Positions 13,530-19,390 of a DNA stretch of 24,100 nt are shown here, in pieces (the first letter of the stretch is position 1; each line of letters begins with the position of its first letter). The position numbers were made by a program, and so were the translations under genes. The notes below the pieces were generated by a model. The model saw nothing but the letters and a program-made list of their open reading frames with translations. It had not been told where the DNA came from and did not search any database. The DNA is from Chersky-265 sp035275285 (GTDB lineage Bacteria > Fibrobacterota > Fibrobacteria > UBA11236), in the NCBI GenBank assembly GCA_035275285.1, contig DATENA010000302.1, positions 1 through 24,100 of the forward strand, in the 5' to 3' direction.

Positions 13530-16379
13530 CTAGGTTTCGGGCGGGTTCAGGTCATCGTTGGTGGTCCGCAGGCTGAAATCGGACTGCAGGTAGACGAGCG
13601 AGGTCGGCACGACCACGTTCCAGGGCTCGCCCTCGGGCACTGCGCCCTCCAGGTCGTCCTGCTGGTCCCGGACTTCCTCGTAGAGAGCCAGGTAAAGCGG
13701 GTCCCCGATGCGGGGCGACTCGCCGCCGTTCCATACCCGGCCGGTCTCCAGGTAATAGAGGACGGCCTCGCTGTAAAGCGGGTGGACCGGCACCAGCACC
13801 CGCGCCGCGCCGGCTTTCAGGAATTGGTCGAAGAGCGGATCGGGATCGGCGCCGTTCATCATGGCCGGCCACTGGGTCTTGCGTCCCCAGAAGTAGGGAT
13901 AGAACAGATAGGTGAGCTGCTCCCACTCGAAAGCCTGCTCGAAGAACTGGATGTACTTGCCTTCCTCGAAGGACTCCGGGACGTTGATCTCCGGCGGAAC
14001 GCCGGACATGGCGTTGAAGGTGCCGAAGTACTGGTTGGTCATGATGGTGACGCAGTTCTTCTTGAGCTCGGCCTTCTCCACCTCGCGGTTCGCCCGCGGG
14101 TTCTGGCCGGAGATCACGACGCCCATGGGCTTGGCGGCGGCGGCGCGGTTCTCCTTTTCGGCGACCTTGCCGCGGTAGGCCGCGAGGATTTTCTCGTAGG
14201 TCTTGATCTGCCATTCCTCGAAGTGGCGCGCGGTCCGCTCGCAGTGGACTTCCACGGTAATCGCGTATGCGGCTATGTTGACCAGGTGGATTCCGATGGG
14301 AACGCCCGCGTCCTCGTCGCTCAAGGAGCCATCGCCGTTGCCGTTGCCCACGATCAAGATCAGGTCCGTCTGGTCGCTGATCCAGGCGCACGCGGCCCTG
14401 CCGCCCGTCCAGTATTTGGCGGTATAACCCGCGGGGACGTTGACCTCCTTGTTGGAGTCGGCCCTGGCGACGCCGATAGGGATGTCCCCGGCGGCGAGCG
14501 CGACGGCCACCGTGGTGTATTGGGGCGGCGGAGGCGTCACCCCCTGTACGGCGTAGCGCTGGATGTATTCGTGGTAATTCCATTCCTGGATGTCCCGGTG
14601 CGTGACCGCCCCCAGGGGGACCAGCGGCGGGAAGTCCGCGTTGGGCGCGGCGGCGGCCGCGCCGCGGCTGTAGCGCAGGAAAGCCGCCGGCTCGGGCACG
14701 ATGAACTCGAACATCATGCGCCGGCCGTAATTGAAGATCTGGGCCTTGTAGTGCTTGTCGACGAAGCGGTAGATGCCGCTGACATTGCCGGTTCCCAGCT
14801 TGTTGTCGATGCCGTGGAGGTTGGTCTCCTCGGTCTCCTGCAGCATCTTCCTGACGCGTTCCTCCCGCGCCTTCTTCTGGATCTTGTCGACGGCCCGGCT
14901 GATCACCTCCTGGGCGAAGTTGGAGGAGGTGCGGTTGGTCTCCCGGCTGGAGGTGGAATAGCCGAACTCGGCCCGGGCGCCTATGGAGACGGGTCCGTAG
15001 GAGACGCTGACGGTAAGACCCGCCTGGACATTCATGTCGGTCTCGATGGCGCTCTCGCTCTCCTTCTTGAGTTCGAAACGATCCGTCTTCTGGGTGTCGC
15101 GCTCGGACTCCTCTATCGTCTCCTGCTCTTCGGCGGTGACGTCCTCGCTACGGTTGAGCTGGCGGTGCTTGCGTTCCTTGTACTCGCCCTTCAGCACATT
15201 TTCGATATGGGCGATCTCGCCTGCGGTGTATTTCTCGAAGGTCTGCTTGACCACCTTCAGATCCCCCACGCCCAGAGGCTTGACGGCCGCCAGGGGAGGC
15301 GAGAAGACGTCGGGCGGTCGTAGCGGCGCCATGTCCAGGTAAAGGAGACCCGGATTCAGCACCGTGTCGGCATGGGAGGCGAAAAAGACGGACCAGTCCT
15401 CGGTGCGGGGCAGGAGCCCGGAGAAGAACGGGTCCCGGATGGACAGGATGCGGGATTGGAGCGAGGTCAGCTCGGCGTTCAGCTTGTCCGAGGCCACGGC
15501 CAGGGAGACGGCTCCCTCGGAGACCCGGGTCTTGGCGAGCCAGGCGCGGGTGCCCGGGCTCAGCCGCGCGAGCTCCTTGGCGGAAGCGGCGAGATGGAAG
15601 GTCTGCGCCAGGATGGAGGTCTTTCCGGCGCCCGCGCCTTTGCCGGCCTTGACGGCGGCGGTCTTGGCAGGCGCGGTGACCGTCTTCTGCTCCCACCTGA
15701 CCGTCGCCAGCTCCTTTCGGGCCTTGTACAGGTCCCCGAACTCCCGCCAAAGGGCGCGGTAGCCCTGCAGGACGTTGTCCGCGGGCTTCGGGGCCGCTGG
15801 CTTCCCTCCTTTGACCGGGGCGAAAGCCGCCAGGCGCCGGGGGATCACCACCGGGTAGGCGGCGTAGGCATTCAGGACTTCGGCGGAGGGCGCGGCCCGT
15901 CCGGACGCCAGGGCTTTGAGCAGGTTGAGCACGCGCAAGTCCCTCATGAGCCCTTCCAGGTTCAAAGGTTCCACCCGTTTCAATACGTAGAACGCGTGCA
16001 GCTTGTCCCAGCATTGGGCGAACAGGCGGAGAAACTCCTTGCCGGCCGTGAAGTCAGCGGGCGTGGCGCCCAGCACGCTCCGCAGCCCTTCCTGGAAGCC
16101 GGATGCATCGAAAGCCGTCCGGTGGCGGGCGAACAGACCCTCGAGCTTTTGCAGGAGGGGCTCCGTACCGTCCAAGGCGAACTTCGCCCCGGCGACGAGC
16201 TCGCGCACTTCCTTCAAAACCATGCCTTCCGTCTTGGGCGGGGTCTTCGGCTCCAGGAGAACTCCGACGACCGTCCCTTCGAAGGGTCGCTCGTCCCGGA
16301 TCGCCTCTACCGCGCGTGCATCCCTTGCCGTGGTGTCCGGCGCCCGCAAAGCCAGGAATTTGAAGATGTTGGTTTTCAT
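13530..16379 (-). CDS. Large 949-aa protein of unknown function, partner of patatin
   Basis: I do not recognise a characterised family. Seen: a helical N-terminal part (about 1-330) with an alanine/lysine/glycine-rich linker around 230-250; a charged, probably coiled-coil stretch around 380-445 rich in glutamate and lysine; an alternating polar/hydrophobic segment from about 448 to 478 (NVQAGLTVSVSYGPVSIGAR) that looks like an amphipathic beta-hairpin; and a second charged helix to about 525. Next come a proline-rich linker (VTPPPPQYT) and a beta-rich domain with an EF-hand-like loop at 679-690 (NGNGDGSLSDED). The C-terminal domain is aromatic (LFYPYFWGRKTQW; VLVPVHPLYSEAVLYYLETG). No signal peptide. 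The ATG at 16379 (MKTNIFKF) is preferred over 16436, but no good ribosome binding site is visible. It is followed at 5 bases by the patatin gene. A membrane-active or structural role is inferred. Confidence 0.75.
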   Translation of the reverse strand: MKTNIFKFLALRAPDTTARDARAVEAIRDERPFEGTVVGVLLEPKTPPKTEGMVLKEVRELVAGAKFALDGTEPLLQKLEGLFARHRTAFDASGFQEGLRSVLGATPADFTAGKEFLRLFAQCWDKLHAFYVLKRVEPLNLEGLMRDLRVLNLLKALASGRAAPSAEVLNAYAAYPVVIPRRLAAFAPVKGGKPAAPKPADNVLQGYRALWREFGDLYKARKELATVRWEQKTVTAPAKTAAVKAGKGAGAGKTSILAQTFHLAASAKELARLSPGTRAWLAKTRVSEGAVSLAVASDKLNAELTSLQSRILSIRDPFFSGLLPRTEDWSVFFASHADTVLNPGLLYLDMAPLRPPDVFSPPLAAVKPLGVGDLKVVKQTFEKYTAGEIAHIENVLKGEYKERKHRQLNRSEDVTAEEQETIEESERDTQKTDRFELKKESESAIETDMNVQAGLTVSVSYGPVSIGARAEFGYSTSSRETNRTSSNFAQEVISRAVDKIQKKAREERVRKMLQETEETNLHGIDNKLGTGNVSGIYRFVDKHYKAQIFNYGRRMMFEFIVPEPAAFLRYSRGAAAAAPNADFPPLVPLGAVTHRDIQEWNYHEYIQRYAVQGVTPPPPQYTTVAVALAAGDIPIGVARADSNKEVNVPAGYTAKYWTGGRAACAWISDQTDLILIVGNGNGDGSLSDEDAGVPIGIHLVNIAAYAITVEVHCERTARHFEEWQIKTYEKILAAYRGKVAEKENRAAAAKPMGVVISGQNPRANREVEKAELKKNCVTIMTNQYFGTFNAMSGVPPEINVPESFEEGKYIQFFEQAFEWEQLTYLFYPYFWGRKTQWPAMMNGADPDPLFDQFLKAGAARVLVPVHPLYSEAVLYYLETGRVWNGGESPRIGDPLYLALYEEVRDQQDDLEGAVPEGEPWNVVVPTSLVYLQSDFSLRTTNDDLNPPET

Positions 16380-16705
16380 TGATACAGAATGTAGAAATGT
16401 CTGTAGCCGCCTAACGGGGATTGTGTCGCCTATCACCGTAAGGTGAATTCAAGTCAAATTGCTCCACGACATAGGCCCTCAAGTCGCTGGCGTTCTTGTC
16501 TCCGGCTGGAGCGTATTTGGCAAGCCTTCGAGGAGGATGGCTATGCGTCCTCTATGCCCTCGATCCTTTCAAGAGAAGGCTCAAAGACCCTTCCAATGCT
16601 CCAAGATTGGAACGGCAATGGAAGGAAGGGGAAAATTCAAGTGAAAGGAAGTGATGGGCCCGGTTCCGTCGACCGACCGGCCGCGGCCGCCATCTCCATT
16701 CGCAC
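16380..16705. other. Intergenic region, no gene called
   Basis: These 326 bases separate the 949-aa protein gene from the hxlR-type gene and presumably hold the promoter of the former. Open frames exist on both strands but have no family resemblance, no good ribosome binding site and no coding-like pattern. Base composition drops toward AT here, marking the edge between the patatin module and the accessory block to its right. Confidence 0.35.
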
Positions 16706-17185
16706 TTATTTGTTGTGCCGTTTTTCCTGATATATGGCCATCGCCTTCGTCGGCTTGGCAACGACATCCATCGCTTTCGGAATCCTTTCGCAGGCTTTGC
16801 AATGCAGCCGTTGCACGATGCGCCCTCCGCAACCTTTGTGCTCCAGCAAGACGGGCGGCCCTTCGGGGGCTTCCCACTGATCGCCCCATTCCCTCAACGC
16901 GATGATGACGGGCATGAGGCCAAGGCCTTTGTCGGTGAGGCGGTATTCCAAGTGCCCGGATGAATGAGGGCCCTTCAAGTTTGTCATGATTCCTTTTTGA
17001 ACGAAGGTCTCCAGCCTTTTGGCGAGGACATTGGGGGAAATGTCGAGGTTTCGTTGGAAATCGCCGAACCGGGTGGCCCCTCCGAATATCGCATTGCGCA
17101 AAATGAGCAAGCTCCATCTTTCCCCGACGATTTCGAGCGCGCGGGCCGCTGAACAAATCTGCCCCTCGTAGGTATGGCCGAGCAA
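16706..17185 (-). CDS. HxlR family transcriptional regulator
   Basis: A 159-aa winged helix-turn-helix DNA-binding protein of the HxlR family; these act as dimers that control a nearby, often divergent, gene in response to electrophile or redox stress. Seen: YEGQICSAARALEIVGERWS with the family's conserved cysteine and GERWSLLILR core, the recognition helix region (RFGDFQRNLDISPNVLAKRL) and the wing (EYRLTDKGLGLMPVI). The C-terminal extension carries GCGGR and HCKAC, a zinc-ribbon-like cysteine pattern found in one HxlR subgroup. The start is a TTG at 17185: family homologues begin with MLG at this point, and AAGGAGGG lies 5 bases upstream. It is divergent from the PhnB-like gene, with two matched palindromes between them. 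Confidence 0.9.
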   Translation of the reverse strand: MLGHTYEGQICSAARALEIVGERWSLLILRNAIFGGATRFGDFQRNLDISPNVLAKRLETFVQKGIMTNLKGPHSSGHLEYRLTDKGLGLMPVIIALREWGDQWEAPEGPPVLLEHKGCGGRIVQRLHCKACERIPKAMDVVAKPTKAMAIYQEKRHNK

Positions 17186-17190
17186 GATGG

Positions 17191-17198
17191 CCCTCCTT
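17191..17198 (-). promoter_or_regulatory. Ribosome binding site fixing a TTG start
   Basis: On the minus strand AAGGAGGG lies 5 bases before TTG at 17185. It is the strongest Shine-Dalgarno match in this neighbourhood and supports TTG as the hxlR-type start codon, as no ATG in frame is available. Confidence 0.7.
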
Positions 17199-17200
17199 TT

Positions 17201-17221
17201 TTACTTGCATGATAGGAGTAA
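17201..17221. promoter_or_regulatory. Putative HxlR operator, site 1
   Basis: An imperfect 21-base palindrome of the form TTACT-N11-AGTAA with CATGATA in its centre. It sits between the hxlR-type gene and its divergent neighbour, immediately upstream of the regulator's ribosome binding site. A second copy with the same ACT-N11-AGT arrangement and the same CATGATA core lies 2 bases further on. Binding by the neighbouring HxlR protein is inferred. Confidence 0.6.
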
Positions 17222-17223
17222 AT

Positions 17224-17244
17224 AGACTATCATGATAATAGTAA
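17224..17244. promoter_or_regulatory. Putative HxlR operator, site 2
   Basis: A second 21-base site, AGACT-N11-AGTAA, with central CATGATA at the same position as in site 1 and the same ACT-N11-AGT half-site spacing. Centres of the two sites are 23 bases apart, about two helical turns, suiting side-by-side dimers on one DNA face. It lies 47 bases before the PhnB-like start codon, so binding could repress both divergent promoters. Confidence 0.6.
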
Positions 17245-17291
17245 AATGGATTCGAACCAAGTCATTTTCCAAAAAGAACGGGAGAAAAGCC

Positions 17292-17732
17292 ATGCTTCGG
17301 AAAATCACCCCTTGTTTGCTGTTCGATGGCGCAGCCGAAAAGGCTGCCCGGTACTATGTCTCGATTTTCAAGAAATCGAAAATCCTGAGCGTGAACCCGT
17401 TCTTGACCCGGTTCCTGCTGGAAGGACAGGAGTTCACCGCCTTGAACGGACCGAAATCGGAATTCACCTGGGCCGTTTCCTTTTACGTGACATGCAAAAC
17501 CCAGAAAGAGATCGATTGCCATTGGGAAAACCTGGCTTCCGGGGGAAAAGAACAGCCCTGCGGTTGGGTCAAGGACAAATTCGGGCTGTCCTGGCAGATT
17601 GTTCCGTCCATCATCTTCGACTTATTGGCGGACGCCGACCCGAAAAAGGTGGATCGCACAATGCAGGCGGTATCAAGGATGAAGAAATTGGATATCGCCA
17701 AAATAAAAAAAGCGCATGCGGGGAAGGAATAA
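17292..17732 (+). CDS. PhnB-like VOC superfamily protein (3-demethylubiquinone methyltransferase domain), internally shortened
   Basis: A 146-aa protein of the PhnB-like branch of the vicinal oxygen chelate superfamily, annotated in databases as 3-dmu-9_3-mt; the name comes from an old assignment and real activity is unknown. Seen: ITPCLLFDGAAEKAARYYVSIF, LLEGQEFTALNG, FYVTCKTQKEIDCHWENL and GWVKDKFGLSWQIVPSI in the expected order. Between ILSVNP and LLEGQEF the usual loop and strand are missing: about fifteen residues fewer than the family members I know, without frame loss. The start at 17292 has GGAG seven bases upstream. The gene is divergent from the hxlR-type regulator, the common arrangement for an HxlR target. 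The shortening may impair folding, or be a lineage trait. Confidence 0.82.
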   Translation: MLRKITPCLLFDGAAEKAARYYVSIFKKSKILSVNPFLTRFLLEGQEFTALNGPKSEFTWAVSFYVTCKTQKEIDCHWENLASGGKEQPCGWVKDKFGLSWQIVPSIIFDLLADADPKKVDRTMQAVSRMKKLDIAKIKKAHAGKE

Positions 17733-17832
17733 TGCGCGAGCTTCAATCCGTCGCCGGACTCAAAATCCATGATGGCGGGAGGATGTGGTTCTTTTTGGGC
17801 AAGAACAAGGCGCGCGATTTAATACCTTATTA
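17731..17832 (+). CDS. Possible 33-aa small ORF
   Basis: A short frame whose ATG overlaps the PhnB-like stop codon as TAATG, encoding MRELQSVAGLKIHDGGRMW and a further 14 residues, then TAG. I do not recognise it. The overlap makes coupled translation possible, but it may equally be a leftover of a larger gene. It lies in the 149 bases between the PhnB-like and the next VOC gene. Confidence 0.25.
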
Positions 17833-17881
17833 GGCCGCAGAAGAAATCTTCCTCTCAACACCACCGCGCATCGGAGGTCAC

Positions 17882-18268
17882 ATGAAACGGGTCACTGGCA
17901 TAGGCGGCATCTTCTTCAAGGCCAAAGACGCGCCATCGCTGCAGGCTTGGTACAAACGGCACTTGGGAATCGATGTCCAAGCCTGGGGCGGAGCCGCCTT
18001 CCCTTGGGTCGACGCCGGCGGCAAGCCGGTTGCGGGCACGACGGCCTGGTTGATCAATCCTGAAAAAAGCAATCACTTCGCTCCGAGTTCCGCTCCCTTC
18101 ATGGTCAACTACCGGGTGGAAGACCTCCACGCCTTGATCAAGGCCTTGAAAGAAGAAGGCTGCGACGTGCTGGAGAAGATCGACGAATCAGAGTACGGGA
18201 AGTTCGGCTGGGTCATCGATCCGGAGGGAAACAAGGTCGAGCTATGGCAGCCGCCTCAAGGCCAATGA
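17882..18268 (+). CDS. VOC family (glyoxalase/bleomycin resistance-like) protein
   Basis: A 128-aa protein with the paired beta-alpha-beta-beta-beta modules of the vicinal oxygen chelate superfamily, which includes glyoxalase I and fosfomycin/bleomycin resistance proteins. Seen: IGGIFFKAKDAPSLQAWYKRHLGIDV in the first module and YRVEDLHALIKALKEEGC followed by GWVIDPEGNKVELWQPP in the second, including the family's DPEGNxxELW end with a probable metal-ligand glutamate. The start at 17882 has GGAGG five bases upstream. The substrate cannot be told. The stop codon overlaps the ATG of the next, half-sized VOC frame. Confidence 0.9.
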   Translation: MKRVTGIGGIFFKAKDAPSLQAWYKRHLGIDVQAWGGAAFPWVDAGGKPVAGTTAWLINPEKSNHFAPSSAPFMVNYRVEDLHALIKALKEEGCDVLEKIDESEYGKFGWVIDPEGNKVELWQPPQGQ

Positions 18269-18459
18269 GCGGATACGTCCCTGATTATGTTCCGCTTTAT
18301 ATTGAAGTCGATGACTTGGAAAAATCAATCGCCAAGATCCGGAAATCAGGCGGTGCGCTTATTCGCCCTCCTTTCAAACCGGACGGTAAAACGGAGATGG
18401 CGATCATTTCCGATCCTGAAGGACATGTTATGACTTTGAAAAAGGGAAAGCGAAAATAA
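18265..18459 (+). CDS. Half-length VOC domain protein (C-terminal module only)
   Basis: A 64-aa frame (MSGYVPDYVPLYIEVDDLEK onward) matching only the second module of a VOC protein: YIEVDDLEKSIAKIRKSGG, then ISDPEGHVMTLKK. The first module is absent. The ATG overlaps the previous stop codon as ATGA, so it may be translated by coupling, and a lone VOC module could pair with another. It may equally be the remnant of a full gene that lost its 5' half by deletion fused to its neighbour; several remnants nearby favour this. An upstream in-frame ATG at 18244 would overlap the previous gene by 25 bases. Confidence 0.5.
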   Translation: MSGYVPDYVPLYIEVDDLEKSIAKIRKSGGALIRPPFKPDGKTEMAIISDPEGHVMTLKKGKRK

Positions 18460-18591
18460 ACGGCCCCAAAATAAAGCTGACGGTTCGGGAATCCCGTTCA
18501 TCACCCGGTTGAAAACGGGGGTTCAATTCGTATTGGCGCTGAATATGATTACCTTTCCTGGCCATCCGTTCCCACCTTCAGGAGGATAGCG
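18460..18591. other. Intergenic spacer
   Basis: These 132 bases contain no gene. No ECF42-type motif or convincing terminator was found; the region probably holds the promoter of the following VOC gene. Confidence 0.3.
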
Positions 18592-19047
18592 ATGGATCCC
18601 GTAGTACACTTTGAAATGCCTTTCGAAGATCAAAAGCGCCTGTCCGCGTTTTACAAGTCCGCGTTCGGCTGGAAAATGCAGGGCACGGGCGAGGAGATGG
18701 GGCATTACGTCCTCGCGTCCACGACGGAAACGGGGCCCCAGGGCCGTCCAAAGACTCCCGGCGCCATCAACGGCGGTTTCTTCCCCAAGAAGCCCGATTG
18801 GCCGGCCCAATATCCTTCCGTTGTCATCGGGGTCGGTGACATCAAGAAGGCCATGCAGAAGATCGCGAAGGCGGGCGGCACGGTATTGGGCGAACCCATG
18901 GATATTCCCGGCATAGGGCGGTACGTCTCCTTCACGGACCCGGAAGGCAATCGGGTGAGCGTGCTGCAACCCGCCCCGATGGAGAAACCGGCGAAGGCCA
19001 AATCCGCGACCAAGAAGAAAGCGGCGGCCGGGAAAAAGAAGAAGTAA
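18592..19047 (+). CDS. VOC family protein with lysine-rich tail
   Basis: A 151-aa vicinal oxygen chelate protein. Seen: VVHFEMPFEDQKRLSAFYKS and FGWKMQGTG in the first module, VVIGVGDIKKAMQKIAKAGG and YVSFTDPEGNRVSVLQP in the second. This matches the subgroup often annotated as glyoxalase/extradiol dioxygenase-like. The last 20 residues are an extension of almost only lysine and alanine, which is not part of the fold and may bind nucleic acid or an acidic surface. The start at 18592 has AGGAGG six bases upstream. The stop codon is followed within 3 bases by a decayed aldo/keto reductase fragment. Confidence 0.88.
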   Translation: MDPVVHFEMPFEDQKRLSAFYKSAFGWKMQGTGEEMGHYVLASTTETGPQGRPKTPGAINGGFFPKKPDWPAQYPSVVIGVGDIKKAMQKIAKAGGTVLGEPMDIPGIGRYVSFTDPEGNRVSVLQPAPMEKPAKAKSATKKKAAAGKKKK

Positions 19048-19049
19048 GG

Positions 19050-19193
19050 AATATCGGGGGTGAGATGCCCTTGCCGGGATTCGGTGTTTTCCAAGTGCCG
19101 GATGCGGAGGGATGCGAAAGAAGCGCGTGCGACGCGATATCCGCCGGCTATCGCCTGATCGATACCGCGGCATCTTACGGGAACGGGGACGCC
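19050..19193 (+). pseudogene. Aldo/keto reductase, N-terminal fragment
   Basis: The frame NIGGEMPLPGFGVFQVPDAE and then GCERSACDAISAGYRLIDTAASYGN is the first beta-alpha part of an aldo/keto reductase, including the catalytic-site aspartate segment LIDTAASY. About 45 codons remain. The fragment is cut at both ends: its 5' side abuts the stop codon of the VOC gene without its own start context (an internal ATG at 19065 exists), and homology ends at about 19193. Non-related sequence and the palindromic element follow. The protein cannot be functional. It marks a deletion or rearrangement at this place. Confidence 0.75.
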
Positions 19194-19232
19194 TGTCGAT
19201 TTCCCCGGCGCACGACCGGGCTTGAGCATCGA

Positions 19233-19383
19233 TTACTCCGGTGCGCATTGACAAGAGCACGGGCAGGGAGTGTCACAGAGAAGCGCCCCCGCCTCCTAAG
19301 CAGCCCGAGGAGCTGTACCGGGGTACTGCGACGAGGGCAATGACGGAGGCGGGCCGTGATCTTGTCAATGCGCATCGGAGTAA
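19233..19383. mobile_element. Palindromic MITE-like element in front of rph
   Basis: Terminal inverted repeats of 26 bases lie at 19233-19258 and 19358-19383, with 2 mismatches. The left repeat begins TTACTCCGGTGCGCATTGAC and the right one, read on the other strand, TTACTCCGATGCGCATTGAC. Similarity continues inward for a few bases (ACGG), and an inner repeat pairs CCCGCCTCC (19288-19296) with GGAGGCGGG (19345-19353). Each end carries TA (19234-19235 and 19381-19382), compatible with a TA target duplication, as made by IS630/Tc1-mariner elements. No transposase is encoded. Its right end stops 7 bases before the rph start codon. It could instead be a structured leader of rph. Confidence 0.6.
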
Positions 19384-19390
19384 AAGGAAT

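Noticed and set aside
12166..15323. Long plus-strand frames opposite the patatin and 949-aa genes
   Set aside because: They mirror the minus-strand genes in high-GC DNA, have no family resemblance and no ribosome binding sites.
15600..15660. Walker A-like GKGAGAGKTS in the 949-aa protein
   Set aside because: The first glycine of G-x4-G-K-T is a lysine here, the segment sits in a low-complexity alanine/lysine linker, and no Walker B motif follows.
16443..16767. Small frames in the spacer before the HxlR gene
   Set aside because: Overlapping frames on both strands with no family likeness and poor translation signals.
19194..19216. Third TGTCGATTTCC-like ECF42 motif upstream of rph
   Set aside because: The -35-like box and TTTCC are present, but the CGAC follows after 13 instead of 16 bases, and nothing fitting lies at the right spacing. 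Probably not a working promoter of this type.
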